A stretch of DNA of 51,594 nucleotides from Mesostigma viride. Lineage: Eukaryota > Streptophyta > Mesostigmatophyceae > Mesostigmatales > Mesostigmataceae. Positions 1 through 13,300 of the stretch are shown here, piece after piece. The stretch lies in assembly GCA_009746045.1 (NCBI GenBank), contig RPFO01001227.1, positions 1 through 51,594 on the forward strand, read 5' to 3'. Within the stretch, counting starts at the first letter, position 1. Each line of letters opens with the position of its first letter. Made by a program: the position numbers and the translations under genes. Below the pieces are notes generated by a model. That model searched no databases, was not told the origin of the DNA, and saw only the letters and a program-made list of their open reading frames with translations.

Positions 1-730
1 TCACCTCCCTCCCTCACCTCCCTCCCTCCCTCCCTCCCTCCCTCCCTCCTCCCTCCCTCCCTCCCTCCTCCCCCTCCCGCCCTCCCTCCCTCCCTCCCTC
101 CCTCCCTCCCTTCCCTCCCTCCTCCCTCCCCTCCCTCCCTCTCTCCCTCCCTCCCTCGCCTCCCTCCCTCCCTCCCTCCCTCCTCCCCTCCCTCCCTCCC
201 TCCCTCCCCCCTCACCTCCCTCCCTCCCTCCCTCCACTCCCTCCCTCCCTTCCCTCACCTCCCTCCCTCCCTCCCTCCCTCCCTCCCTCCCTCCCTCCCC
301 TCCCTCCCTCCCTTCCCTCCCTCCCTCCCTCCCTCCCTACCTCCTCCCTCCCTCCCTCCCTCCCTCCCTCCCTCCCTTCCCTCCCTCCCTCCCTCCCTCC
401 CTCCCTTCCCTTCCCTCCCTCCCTCCCTCCCTCCCTCCCTCCTCCCCCTCCCTCCCTCCCTCCCTCCTCCCCCCCCCTCCCCCCACCCCCACCCCCCCTC
501 CCTCCCTCCTCCCTCCCTCCCGCCCCCCTCCCCCCCACCCCCACCCCCCTCCCTCCCTCCCGCCTGCCTGCCCGCCCGCCCGCCCGCCTGCCGCGCCCGC
601 CGCCGCCCGCCCGCCCGCCCGCCCGCCCGCCCGCCCGCCCGCCGCCCGCCCGCCCGCCCGCCCGCCCACCCACCCGCCCTCCCTCCCTCCCGCCCTCCCT
701 CCCCCCTCCCTCCCTCCCCCCTCCCTCCCG
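1..730. repeat. CCCT-rich polypyrimidine simple repeat
   Basis: Nearly pure CCCT/CCTC repeats on the plus strand, with a CCCG-rich block at about 560-660. The minus strand is purine rich (GGGA/GGGC) and can form G-quadruplexes. Open frames here encode only Gly/Arg/Glu runs and are artefacts of the repeat. It starts at the window edge, so its full length is unknown. Confidence 0.97.
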
Positions 731-2590
731 GCCAGTCCCTCCTACTCTGGCATCTACCTTATGACCCACCCCCTTGAATTGATCATCTACTTAGGGCTGA
801 TCTCTGATTTAAATCCCCACTTTGATCTGCATCGCTGCATGGTCTTTGTTTCCATTTCTGCATCTTCTACATAGGTTCAATGGCTCTATCATTTGTGTTT
901 GTGCATGCCTTGTCAAGTTGTTACCAGTTGATCACGCGCATGGCCATGGTGGTATGCGTACGCGTAATATGTCTCTCGGCTGGAACCTCCCGCCTAGTTG
1001 CCTTTCCCCTCAGTGCTTGCCCGCTCAGTTCGCCTATTGAGTAGGCAGGACTCGCATCTCCCCCAATAAATAATTCTAGGTCTTCCCCTGCCCTGCCGTC
1101 AACCGGCACCCAGTTCCCCTCCAGTACCTGGTGGCCCGCCGCTTCTTGATCAACCCTCCACGTGCCACGTCATCCCCTTTGCTTGTCGACCCGGCCTGGT
1201 AGCCCCGATCTTGCCACAGGCCACTTGCTAGCACTCTCCCGGCCCATCATGCCCTTGGTCGCAGCCTCTGTGCACACCCACCCAGTCCCGGGCCGCGTCT
1301 CCCACCCCATCCATACACCCAGTCGCACAGCAGGTGTTTTCTGGCAGATGAACTGCCCGCAGCTGGCAGATGTCACCACCAGGTCTTGACAGCGTTGGCA
1401 AATACCCCAGCGTTGGCAAATACCCCATGTCAACGGGAGGGACGGCTATGACGTCCAGTGCCAATATTATGGGCACATGCATGGTCGGCAGTTCTCACCA
1501 CCGTTGGTTTCGCCGCTTCGTTCGCGGCCATCCATGTGCTCGATTTGGGACGTGCCTGACACTAGGTGCTCGTTCATGTGGTTGTTGCCAATGATGTTCA
1601 CATCTGGCCTTAGTAGATGTGGGGCCGAGTATACGTTGTCTGCAGTTGAATGTCATGATGGTGTCGATCGTGTGCATGATTCACCCGGCCCGCCCTTGGA
1701 GTGCTTGGATTTTTTTATGCTTCATATGTTGCATTCTGAGCTAATAATTGGTTGGGGTAGCACAGTCGTGGAACATATAATAGGGAGTTTTGATGAGATC
1801 AGTATAAAAACGGTAATAAACATCTGCCAACGTGGCTGCTGCGAGTGCATGTCAACAAACAAGAAACTAGCAATGCCGCCAGTGACTTTATACAAATTGT
1901 TTAGTAGTACTGCCGCTAGGTTGACAGGCCAGGTTGCGCACGTCACGACTGAATGCTCATGCTGTCGGGAGGGTGTCACGTGGATGAGCTGCATGGTACA
2001 ACAGGCATATCAAGGGAAGATGATGGCGATGCTGTCAGGCAGGGCTCTAGCCTAGCTATTTATAGATACAGGGGTAGTCTACTTGACCTTTGCACAGTTG
2101 GGAGTCTCATTTGAAGGTATGTATTGGGACAGGGGACGTTTTGTAATTTGAGCATTTTCAATGGAGGTGGCATGGATGCCCAGCTGGTGGCCTGTTGCTA
2201 ATGCTGGGTAACACAAACTCGATGAGTATTAACAACAGAGCAAAGCGGAAATGTACTCTCTCCCTGTGGCTAATAATGATGTGGCTGTCCATGTTTGCTA
2301 CTGAGTTGTTGCTGGCTGACGTCAGACCAGTGTGATGAGATAATTGCTCGAAATTTCGGGGGTGTAGTACAGTGCCGGATGTCTCTAGATCTCATTCTCT
2401 CGTCAAGGTACCTACCTCATGTATCAATGAGCGACGCCGGCATAATTTATGACATCTTGTGTGACCTTAAGGGGTATGTTGCTCATCCCATCGTCACATA
2501 GGAATGTGGAATTGTGGGTGCTTTTAGTTAACCCTGGGTGCTTATAATTAACCCTTGGACCTTAATGCCTTTGAATAATCCCGTTAACAG
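731..2590. other. No recognisable gene; probable intron or upstream region of the RTX-like gene
   Basis: Mixed-composition DNA with only short open frames and no protein family I recognise. A tandem duplication of an 18-bp unit (AGCGTTGGCAAATACCCC) lies at about 1391-1426. The stretch ends in a credible 3' splice site (AG at 2589-2590) that opens in frame into the repeat protein. It therefore probably contains intron, and possibly small upstream exons that cannot be placed. Confidence 0.5.
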
Positions 2591-4889
2591 GCACGCCGGG
2601 GAATGACGTCGAGACCTATGCTGGGAACGACCCGGTCGTCATGACTGGAGGTGATGGCAATGACCGTTTGGACGTCACCGGTAACGGCGACGTAACCATG
2701 TCGGGAGACAATGACAACGATCAGTTGTTTGTCACCGGGACTGGCAACGTGTATTTTTCTGGAGGGGACGGCAATGACGCCGTAACACTCACTGGGAGCA
2801 ACACGGTCAACATGACCGCAGGCAACGGTGTTGACAGCTTGCAGTTTACCAACGGTGGCAACCTCTTTTTCTCTGGCTCAGGCGATGGCAATGATACCGT
2901 GCGAGTCAACGGAAATGGCAATGTGTCTTTTTCTGGAGGCAGTGGCAGTGACAGGCTCGAAGTCTACGGAAATGGCAACGTGGACATGTCCGGAGGGGAC
3001 GGCGATGAAGTAACGCAAGTTTTTGGAGATGGCAACGTTAACATATCCGGAGGCAATGGCAATGACACCTTGCAAAAAATTGGAAATGGCGACGTGTTTT
3101 TTTCTGGAGGCGATGGCTACAATCAGTTGACAGCTTCTGGAAACAACGTGAATGCGAACGTGTCCGGAGGCAATGGCAATGATACTGTAACGGTCACGGC
3201 GACAAGTGTCCATGTGTCTTTTTCTGGAGGTGATGGCGACAATCTGTTGACAGTTTCTGGAAATGGCAACCTGAACGCGTCCGGAGGCAATGGCAATGAT
3301 ACATTGCAAAAGTTCGGCAATGGCGACGTGTTTCTTTCCGCAGGCGATGGCAGCAATATTGTGCAAGCTTTTGGAAATGGCAACGTCAACGCGTCCGGAG
3401 GCAGTGGCGATGATGCAATGCAAAAAATGGGAAATGGCAACGTGTCTTTCTCCTTAGGCGACGGCAGCAATTCCTTGCTAGTTTCTGGAGACGGCAACGT
3501 TGACATGTCCGGAGGCAATGGCAATGACACCTTGCAAAAATCGGGAAATGGCAACGTGTTTTTTTCTGGAGGCGATGGCAGCAATTCCTTGCTATTTTCT
3601 GGAACTGGCAACGTTGACATGTCCGGAGGCAATGGCAATGACACCTTGCAAAAATTCGGAAATGCCAACGTGTCTTTCTCTGCAGGCGACGGCATCAATA
3701 AGTTGGAAGTTGCTGGAGACGGCAACATCAACATGACCGGAGGCAGTGGCAATGACACCGTGCAAAAATTCGGAGTTGGCGACGTCTTTTTTTCTGGAGG
3801 CGATGGCAGCAATTCCTTGCTATATACTGGATTCGGCAATGTGAGCGTTTCCGGAGGCAGTGGCAATGACACCGTGCAAAAATATGGAAATGGCAACGTG
3901 TCTTTCTCTGCAGGCGACGGCATCAATAAGTTGGAAGTTGCTGGAAACAACAATGTTTACATGTCCGGAGGCAATGGCAATAACACCTTGCAAGTCTCTG
4001 GAGATGGCAACGTTATCATGTCCGGAGGCAGTGGCAATGACACCGTGCTAAAATTCGGAGTTGGCGACGTCTTTTTTTCTGGAGGCGATGGCAGCAATTC
4101 CTTGCAATTTTCTGGATACGGCAACCTGAACGTTTCCGTAGGCAATGGCGATGATAGAGTGCAAAAATATGGAAATGGCAACGTGTCTTTTTCTGGAGGC
4201 GACGGCATCAATATGTTGGAAGTTTATGGAGACGGCAACGTGAACGCGTCCGTAGGCAGTGGCAATGACACCTTGGCACAATATGGAAATGGCGACGTTA
4301 TCATGTCCGGAGGCAGTGGCAATGACACCGTGCTAAAATATGGAAATGGCGACGTCTTTTTTTCTGGAGGCGATGGCGTTGATATCTTGCAAGTTTATGG
4401 AAACGGCAACGTGAACGTTTCCGGAGGCAATGGCGATGATACCGTGGGGCTCTACGGGTCGAGTGGAAATGTTTCATTTTCTGGAGGCTCTGGTGCCGAC
4501 CGCTTTCAAGTATTCGGAGCTAGCGGCCCCGGTACTTTGTCAGGAGGTGACGGCGACGACACCATGATTGGTGGCGATAGCCCAGACACAATGCTTGGCG
4601 GCGATGGTGCCGACAAGTTGACGGGGAGCGGCGGCAACGACAGGTTGTATGGCGGTTCAGGTGGGGATTGTCTTTACGGGGGAGCGGCGATGATGACTTG
4701 GTGGGTGGTCCGGGCGATGAGATCATCGGCGGTGCTGGCGACGATGTCCTCGTGGGGGTGCACGGGAGCACCGTGTTTGAGGGCGGGCCAGGGTACAACA
4801 TCATCGTGGATGGACGGGGCCTCAACTACACTGTTACCAATGCCGACGGAGGGACGGACCGATTCGCTGGTAAGATGTCAGGTGGTTAG
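2591..4889 (+). CDS. RTX-like calcium-binding beta-solenoid protein, 3' exon, frameshifted
   Basis: The frame opens directly after a 3' splice site (AG at 2589-2590), and repeat-like residues (GND, DPVV) precede the first ATG at 2641, so the true start lies upstream. From about 2641 to 4500 there are roughly 31 copies of a 20-residue unit of the form GNVxxSGGxGxNxLxxxGxG. After about 4530 it changes to classical nine-residue GGxGxDxLx repeats, the parallel beta-roll signature that binds calcium. In the five-G run near 4677-4681 the RTX pattern jumps to the next frame and continues there to a stop at 4887-4889. Without the jump the frame runs through unrelated residues to 4908. One G-run base appears to be missing: a real mutation or a sequencing error. 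The role is not known; extracellular or wall adhesion is typical of such solenoids. No enzymatic or toxin domain is visible. Transfer from a bacterium is possible but unproven. Confidence 0.8.
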
Positions 4890-4909
4890 AACCGATGACA
4901 TTTATTAAT

Positions 4910-7680
4910 TGTAGCCATGTCATGCTATACATGCAACTAGTAGGATATGGCTTGCAAGTATTATGATAAGATGGCCCGTCAACGACACCGTATCATGTAG
5001 CTGTGCTTAACGCCACCACTTAAATGATAATGTTCTATGGGTATAATGGTGAGGCGGCCCAGTGCTTTCATGGTTCGCCGGTTAAATTGTACTCGCAACT
5101 TTAGGGTGTGTTTTTCGGGGGTAGAGGAACTTGTCTTGTTTATAGATGAACCTTGACTTGTTATTTTTCGAACCTTGACTTGTTACTAAGACTAAACTTG
5201 TCTTGTTAGGCTAATCTTACCTTCCTACGAAGACTTCATCACCTAGTTGCCAGTTGTTTAGAAAACTGTGTCTTGTTAAGTACACGAATTACTACAGCGC
5301 CCGAGTCGGCTTTTGCTGGCTTGGCATGCTTGGTACTTGGGGAAGCTTCTGGCCCGGGGTGGTCTTGTCCATTTTGTGACCGAGCTCTTTTGCCATGTTA
5401 GCGCCAGTGGTGACCACGTAGAACTCGGCCCCACCAGTGCAAAGCCAGTCCCATGTCCGCTCCTGTTGAATGATAGGTCTGAGCTCTAGCTGTTGGCACC
5501 CCTTACCCTCGCACAGTTACTAAGTCATCAATTGTGTAGATCTGGAATTCCTCAGCCCCCGCCCCTGGCACGCTACGCTTTGCAAGGCGGGGCTGCATGC
5601 GTCCCAAGCATTTGGCGTGGTGTAACACATCCTACCTAGCAGGGCTCCATTATGTATACCATGTCACTCTGCACATTGCCAGGTACATCAGGTGTACTTC
5701 CCACTTTTATGTAGTGGCTTTTATGGTGCTATGTAACATTAATTGTAGTTATAGTAGTATGCAGTAGCTGTGTATGATCTTCTATGGGTTGTTGACATAC
5801 ATGGTTGGAAGAAACCAGACTCATGATGGAGCCTTGTACATCTATAGTGCCAGTTTATACGTCTTCTTCTCCTTCAGCAGCAGTAGTGTCATGCAGTGAA
5901 GAACTCCAGACCTCAGCACGTCGTCTAATAATGTAACGTATTTCATGCTGACATGATTCAAACTGCCACATCTGTTACTACTATTAATTCTATTTATGTT
6001 ATTCTAACCATGTGGGCAGACCTTCTGGCAAGGTTCCGTTCAGATTTTAGTTGATGAGATGATGCAGATTTTGGTTGATGTGCCTGTTGACCTTTTGGGG
6101 CTTCTCACTGTTGAGTTCTGAATTCGAATGGGCAAGCATCCGATCAATTTTGCATCCTGGCCTTAATCAACGTTCAACACCAAAGAATTTCACGTGGGCT
6201 ATGATGGGATCTGTGGGTTGTTTGTGTGCCATGCAGTCTGCGCACAGAATGACAATGGCCAGGATTGGGGCTGCCCAATTTGGTTCGTCTGCAAGCGCAT
6301 CGACCGCACGTTCCCTGGCGCGCGCCAGCCAGGGGACGTGTGCGTGCACGGTACGCACAATGAATGCCCTTAGGCTGATAACATTATTAGTAATGAAGGC
6401 CAATAATGCAGCTGTGTCAGAAACATGCCCAAAAGGCTGCTAGCTAGCAAGCATCGCTGTTCGAAAGTTATATTTAAGGTGGACCGTAGGTGAACCTGCC
6501 CCCCCCCCCCCTCTGCCAGGCAGGGTGATGCGTAATCATACGTGCAGACATGTAGTACAAGCTCGTGATAGCTCAGCTGAAAGGCCTCGTCAAGATGATC
6601 TAGAATCGCGTGTACGACACCCAATTTGGATTCTTCCTCTTATAAGTTCGTTCTCCCGAACCAGTTACAAACGCGCAGGAAGCTCACACGTGGATTTTCC
6701 TCTGCTCCACCGCCTGAGAGCGATTTTTCCCTGCTGTCTGCGGGGTTGGCGAGGTCACTCATCCCCGCGCGCATCGCGCTCCCGTGCAGGCCTAGCTAGC
6801 AGTCAATCTGGAGCTTGAACTCCGCAACTAGTAGTTCACGAGCTCCGTCCATCGCGCGGTTGCGCAATTTGTCCCTATGTAGAAATGTACATATTGTGCA
6901 ACTTCGGAAAATTTTGGTTACGCAGACTTCAGGCGCTAAGGCACACGTCATAGTATGTGGAACGTAGTAGTGCCGGGTTCGAGCCTAGCTAGCACATGCA
7001 TTTTGTTTGTTTGTTTTTTTTCTTCACCCTTAAATTGCCAATCTCCATGATTGTGGTCGAAACCCTAAAGCTAGCGCACGCTCCTTGGCGAGGCTAGCGC
7101 CACCTGGCCCTTGGCGGCGGTACGCAATCCCTAGCCGGGGCTCCCTGGCCGGGGACCGGCCACAAAAAGTACGAGCTCTAATGTCGCGGGCGAATCCCGC
7201 AAAACTTGTACTATTTTTTAAGGTTGTCATGTTTGCATGTGGCTGTTTCCATGCAAAGTTTAGCCTCAAAATTCATAGCTTTAATAAGCTTGCCACCTCT
7301 AAACATATGTAGTGCTGACTGAACATGCTAACTCGCCGTGGACGAATCTGATTGGCTGCAAAACTTCAGCTTCACTAGCTTTGATTGTGGCCATGCCTTA
7401 AAGTCGGGGGGACGCCTCCCCCCGGGCCTTGGGCCTGAAATGTGGCATTTTGGCTGGGCCTGGTGCTTTTGGCGGGGCGCACTGGTCAGTTGGCGCCAAA
7501 GTCCTGGTGCCGGGTACCGAAGGTAACCTACGGTCCACCTTAGAACTAGCAGGCTCCATTGTCGCAAATGGATAAGCCAGCTGCCATCGTTGCCATCTTT
7601 GTCGCAGTGGATATGAGTAAGAGTATTTATGGTTAAGTTCACAACATCGCCTGGACAGTAACTCATCATCACCGCAACTA
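4910..7680. other. Intergenic or intronic DNA without a recognisable gene
   Basis: No open frame here resembles a known family. At 5125-5280 a short motif (CTTGACTTGTTA or CTTGTCTTGTT) recurs about five times. There is a poly-C run near 6499-6511. A GGTTCGAGCC motif near 6978 resembles an internal Pol III B box but lacks a foldable tRNA around it. Confidence 0.6.
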
Positions 7681-8775
7681 CCCCCGCCGCCGCCGCCGCC
7701 GCCACCACCACCACCACCACCACCACTGGTCACCACCACCACCACCACCACTGGTCACCACCACTGGTCACCACCACCACCACCACCACCACCACCACCA
7801 CCACCACCACCACCACCACCACCACCACCACCACCACCACCACCACCACCACCACCACCACCACCACCACCACCACCACCACCACCACCACCACCACCAC
7901 CACCACCACCACCACCACCACCACCACCACCACCACCACCACTGGTCACCACCACCACCACCACCACCACCACCACCACCACCACCACCACCACCACCAC
8001 CACCACCACCACCACCACCACCACCACCACCACCACCACCACCACCACCACCACCACCACCACCACCACCACCACCACCACCACCACCACCACCACCACC
8101 ACCAGGTGCCACCACCACCACCACCACCACCACCACCACCACCACCACCACCACCACCACCACCACCACCACCACCACCACCACCACCACCACCACCACC
8201 ACCACCACCACCACCACCACCACCACCACACCACCACCACCACCACCACCACCACCACCACCACCACCACCACCACCACCACCACCACCACACCACCACC
8301 ACCACCACCACCACCACCACCACCACCACCGCCACCGCCACCGCCACCTCCGCCATGCACCACCACCACCACCACCACCACCACCACCACCACCACCACC
8401 ACCACCACCACCACCACCACCACCACCACCACCACCACCACCACCACCACCACCACTGGTCACCACCACCACCACCACCACCACCACCACCACCACCACC
8501 ACCACCACCACCACCACCACCACCACCACCACCACCACCACCACCACCACCACCACCACTGGTCACCACCACCACCACCACCACCACCACCACCACCACC
8601 ACCACCACCACCACCACCACCACCACCACCACCACCACCCACCACCACCACCACCACCACCACCACCACCACCACCACCACCACCACCACCACCACCACC
8701 ACCACCACCACCACCACCACCACCACCACCACCACCACCACCACCACCACCACCACCACCACCACCACCACCACC
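7681..8775. repeat. (ACC)n trinucleotide array, about 1.1 kb
   Basis: It opens with CCG repeats and continues as almost perfect ACC/CCA. The array is marked by six CTGGTC interruptions near 7727, 7750, 7764, 7942, 8456 and 8559, plus an AGGTGCC break near 8104 and a CCG/ATGC patch at about 8330-8358. The opposite strand is (GGT)n. Open frames of poly-His, Pro, Thr, Val, Gly or Trp are repeat shadows. Confidence 0.98.
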
Positions 8776-8805
8776 AAAGCTCAATAACATAAACCCTAGC
8801 TGCTA

Positions 8806-9190
8806 CTCATCTTACAAGCCCCATGATACCATGGAATGTTAGGGTTGAATGCGTGTACGACTCATCTTACAAGCCCCATGATACCATGGAATGTTAGGGT
8901 TGAATGCGTGTACGACTCATCTTACAAGCCCCATGATACCATGGAATGCTAGGGTTGAATGCGTGTACGGCTCATCTTACAAGCCCCATGATACCATGGA
9001 ATGTTAGGGTTGAATGCGTGTACTACTCATCTTACAAGCCCCATGATACCATGGAATGCTAGGGTTGAATGCGTGTACGACTCATCTTACAAGCCCCATG
9101 ATACCATGGAATGCTAGGGTTGAATGCGCGTACTACTCATCTTACAAGCCCCATGATACCATGGAATGTTAGGGTTGAATGCGCGTACTA
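8806..9190. repeat. 55-bp tandem repeat, seven copies
   Basis: Units start at 8806, 8861, 8916, 8971, 9026, 9081 and 9136, all exactly 55 bp apart, and differ at only a few positions (T/C in GTTAGGG or GCTAGGG, GCGTG or GCGCG, and the last base). Each contains CCATGATACCATGG and TTAGGGTTGAATG. The arrangement is head to tail with no spacers, so it is a minisatellite and not a CRISPR array. It directly follows the ACC array. Confidence 0.97.
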
Positions 9191-9442
9191 CTTCGGGCTA
9201 GTGTAGGTTGAACTGTAGGTGCTCGTGGCACGACCGTGCAACTCTTCAGTGACTAGCATCCCCGATCATATGAGTTACTGTCCCGCGTCGACCGGCACGC
9301 CATGCAGAATGTTACAAGCGTCCAGCACATACCATGCGTCCATCTGGTCTCTCGTCAATTACATGGTCTCTCATCAGTCCCATGTTTATTCTCACAAACG
9401 TGCCTTGTATGTATCCACTATGGTACCGAAATTTCACTGCAG

Positions 9443-10332
9443 AGTGTGACGCCTCCAGCATAACCCTGGTGGGGGGGTCGCCCTACCTGCCTGCCACGTG
9501 CGCCCCTGAGACCAACATCGTCGCCCAGGCCGTGTACCGCATCACCATGGGCACCTGCCCCGCCAGCTCTGCCTTTCTGAACCTAGAGGCTCTGCTCGAC
9601 GCCATCGCGGCCAAGCTGGGGATGCCCCGCTGCCAGCTCAGCTTGGATGCCGGGTTTGGCAGCATTTACAAACGGCGCCGAGACCTGCTGCAAGCGGAGG
9701 TTGCCCCGAGGCTGGCGGAAGGCATGCTTCACAGTACTAACAGCCGCCGACGCCGGCTGCTTCAGGCGAACGCACCTCTAGCACCGAACCAGATTGGTCT
9801 CCTTCTGCAAGCATCTCTATCGTCTGACGATGAGTTGGGAGCTTTTCTGGACATTGTCAACAGCGGCGATTTCAGCGGTTTCCTGGCGGATTTCTTCGGG
9901 TCCCTTGGCATTGTTGCGGACACCCAGCTGATGATTGCGCTCACCCTCCTGCTTGGATCCGGCACGTCCGACCCCCATTTCGTGACCGCGCGCGGGGACA
10001 CGTTTGACTTTGCGGGGCGGCCGGGTGGGACGTATTGCGTGCTGACGGATGCGGGCGCGCGCGTGCATGTGAACGCGAGGCTTATGGCTGGTGTGAACGA
10101 CGCCAATGGTATTGACGCGACCAGCAGTGCCAATATGAATGCCAGCAATATGAAGCACGAGCTGGCCGGTATGGATGTGCCCGCTGCCTGGTCTGGGAGG
10201 AAGGGCAAGGACGCGCGCACGTGGATGGACCAGGTTGGGGTTGTGTACGGGAAGGACCGTGTGCTGGTGGACGCAAACGACCGCCCAGGGACACCCTACG
10301 CAGCCTCGTATGGGACATTGGTGGTGAATGGG
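9443..10332 (+). CDS. Root-cap-like gene, first visible exon
   Basis: It starts after the acceptor TTCACTGCAG and ends at AAT GGG, before the donor GTAAGT. It encodes the Cys-containing region, two basic LLQ motifs, a hydrophobic helix-rich stretch and the DPHF...HVNARL module. The frame is open upstream to 9334, but those residues look like translated intron. The 5' boundary is therefore less certain than the 3' one. Confidence 0.75.
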
Positions 10333-13300
10333 GTAAGTTATAGGACAAACCCATGGATCAAGTCCATAGACTACATTCATTGAGTACTGTAGGACCATGC
10401 TTATGAACGGGGTAAGTCACCAGATGGTTGTCTCACTGGAAAGGCTGATACAGCATGATGGGGAATCAAGTCCTTGAATGGGAGCAGAAGAATCATGATC
10501 ATGATCGGGGGGGTACAAGTCACTCGATAGAACCAGGTGCTTGAGGATTATGTCGCTCCATATAGTCATGCCCTATCACATTCCTAACTGGGTGCGTCTG
10601 GTGAACTGCCGGACTGTGCTTGTGAACGGAGTAGGCACTAAGTAGGCCAGGCTCAGGTGCATTGTGCCCTACTGATTGAAGTTGCTGGATCGCTGAACAT
10701 GGTTATAGTAGTTTAAGTAGACCCAATAGGGGCTAAGCCCCTATAATTTTGGACTCTGTTATTCGAGACTCTCCTATCTAAATGTCCTGCTGCTATCTAA
10801 ATTCCCGTGCCCGTGGTCCGTGGCCCATCACCCGTGGCTAGTAGCGGCCCGTTGAAAGTCCTTCCGTCCCTCCGTTGCTGAAATATTTTGCCCCTGGGTA
10901 GTTGCCCGTGGCCCATGGCTAGCTAGTGTTCATGGCTGCGATACCTACTGGCCCGTCGCCTGTCGCCCATCAATCCTTCTGTCCCTTGCTTAAGTTGCCC
11001 CTGGCTACTTGCCTGTTGCTAGTTGTGCATCCCCCGTCGCCCGTTGCGGCTGAAATTCCTTTCCGTCCCTTTTTCGAAGCAACGTGCTCCTTCGCTGCGC
11101 TCCAGAGAAGAGGCCGCCTGGTGCTTCGCATGTAGTGTATCCGGGATTCATCCCTCGATCTAAGTTGTGAGATCTCCGGAGTACGAGCGAACGTTTGATT
11201 TTTGTACCAGGATTTTCTACCTAATTTTCGGCGGTACTCCCCCTAATTATCGGACCAACGGTTACCAAGTTTGCCTTATATCGGTGTTAGGATAGGCTTG
11301 CATCTGTTGACTGGCGCTGTGCGTGCAACTGTCATGGCCCGGGCGATACCTCCGGCTACTTGGAGTAACTTAAAAGCTATTCGAGAGATTCCGGAGAAAA
11401 GGATTTGTTTCCATTTCGAGTTCGTTTGGGATTTCCAGCCTGAGGCACGGCGCTTTGAACCTGGGATGGTATCCCGATCTCAACCGGAAAAGCTAAAGAG
11501 TCGTTGATCAACGATGTTTGACAACAAATTGTGTTCAGGCCCAGAGAATCTTGTTGAGCCGGGATATGTATTGCGTGCACCAGGTACCGGTCACCTGGTG
11601 CGATGTCGTACGCCGCCAAATGCGGTTTTGCGTGCCGTGTCACCCTTTCGCTGCAGCGAGCACAGAATCAAGAAGCAAAACGGAATCTTAATTGCTTTCG
11701 GGGGGCGTGGAAGCTCACCGCGAGGCGTGGTTGTTTCCTTGCCAGCTCGCTGGAATTCGCTAGTTCCCCCTTGCTAACCAGAACTACATTTGAAACAAAT
11801 CCTATTCTCCGGAACATCTCGCATGTGCTTCTCTAACCATGGCATGTTGTCGCACTCGTTCGATTTGTGCCTCGTTTGTGCCTCGGCCGTGCATGCAGGT
11901 GCCCCTGGAGGGCAAGCTCGCCTCGCGGCGACTTCCCTCGGGGCTGACCGTCACCCGCCGGAAGACGCGCGTGTACATCACAGCGCCCGATGGGAGACTG
12001 GAGATCGCAGTGGAGGTGGTCCGCGCGGCGTTCTGGGAGGCCAACAAGGGCCCTGGCAAGAACTTCATTGTAAGTTGAATCGAGAGGCTGCAGGCCGACT
12101 GTTGTGCCAATTGATGTGCAAAAAGGGTTTCGTCTAGCTAGGGGAGGGGGGAGAGGGGGGTGGGGGAAGGGGGCACGGCACTTCGGGGCTGGCTGGGACT
12201 TTGAGAGATCTTAGGAATTTGATGAATTGTTTCTGGCTTTCAGTTCAGACAAGCGATCTTTGGAAAGGACTAGGCATAATTGGGAGATGTGTGAGTTGTG
12301 ACAGTGACGGTTGATATTTGGGTACCTTGAACTCCTCAGAATGCAAGCCCCCTCGGATTCCCTCGGGCTGGCCGCACATGCACGCTTGACCGCTGATGGT
12401 TTGTCATTTGCCAACATAACATACAGTGGTTCAGAGTTGCCTCACCGTGTGTCTGTTTTGTACTTACAAGGGACTTCCATATGCCAGTTTCCACCCCCCC
12501 CCCCCCAAGTACTTATCCTGTTCATTAATGAATTAATTAATTAAGAACATAACTCCGTTGGGAGTATAGGTAACACATGGCCCTGAGAAGGGGGCCTATG
12601 GTTTTTAGGGGGAGGGTCCCATGGAATTACAAGTATCAAAACTGAAGCTTCTTAATAACTACAGAAATGCAACTGCCAACCACTGAATGATGATTGGGGA
12701 CCATAAACATGATGTTTGGGCATGCATACCACCACTTGTTGGGGGTACTACCCCCAGCCATACACCGGCTACGTGCTAAAAATAGAAAAAAACGCTGTTT
12801 TGGTCACATCTTGCCCAGAACAGTGGGAGAACCAGTTGCATGCCAAAAGCACAACCCATATAAAAATGTCATGGCACATGGTTTCCACCTTCTTGGATAA
12901 ACAAAATCAGCACATCCCTTCATGTAATTAATTTTTTACCGAAAAATACGCTTTTTTAGGGGGCCATCCCCATAAACACTCATAACACATCAATTATGCC
13001 TGAAAAGCACAAGACAAATTCTGTCATGACCATAGAAGGCACTGTCAAAGTTTGGTGCCATTCTGAGCTCAGCTGTAGCAGTAATTAATTTTGGCAGTTG
13101 GCCACCTGTGCAGACGCTAAGGAAGGCATTAGTGAGTATTAAGGCACACTAACACTTCCTATGCCATCCAAAAGGCTCCTGACCATGCCCAATTCGACCA
13201 CAATGTACAAGGAGGTGGCTGGGCACGTCATGTGCCCTTGCCTTGCCTCGACACGGGCAACCTGTTGCGTGTGTGCACAACAATGAGGCAGGTAGCTCTA

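Noticed and set aside
2721-4281. Antisense open frames opposite the RTX-like exon (for example 3123-3953)
   Set aside because: The 60-bp coding repeat avoids stops on the opposite strand too. The residues show no family similarity, while the plus frame has the RTX pattern.
2591-4889. Bacterial genome or contaminant, suggested by RTX-type repeats
   Set aside because: The exon follows a 3' splice site, and the same contig carries spliced eukaryotic genes and LINEs, so the repeats are part of a eukaryotic locus.
6960-7000. Possible tRNA gene from the GGTTCGAGCC motif
   Set aside because: The bases around the motif do not form a T-arm or acceptor stem, and no A box is placed correctly.
7681-8790. 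Poly-Val, Gly, Trp, His, Pro and Thr open frames
   Set aside because: They are translations of a trinucleotide repeat in every frame.
8806-9190. CRISPR-like array
   Set aside because: The 55-bp units abut each other with no variable spacers, and the genome is eukaryotic.
8806-9190. Telomeric origin suggested by TTAGGGTT in the 55-bp repeat and AAACCCTAG nearby
   Set aside because: The motif occurs once per 55-bp unit and never in tandem, so there is no telomere repeat.
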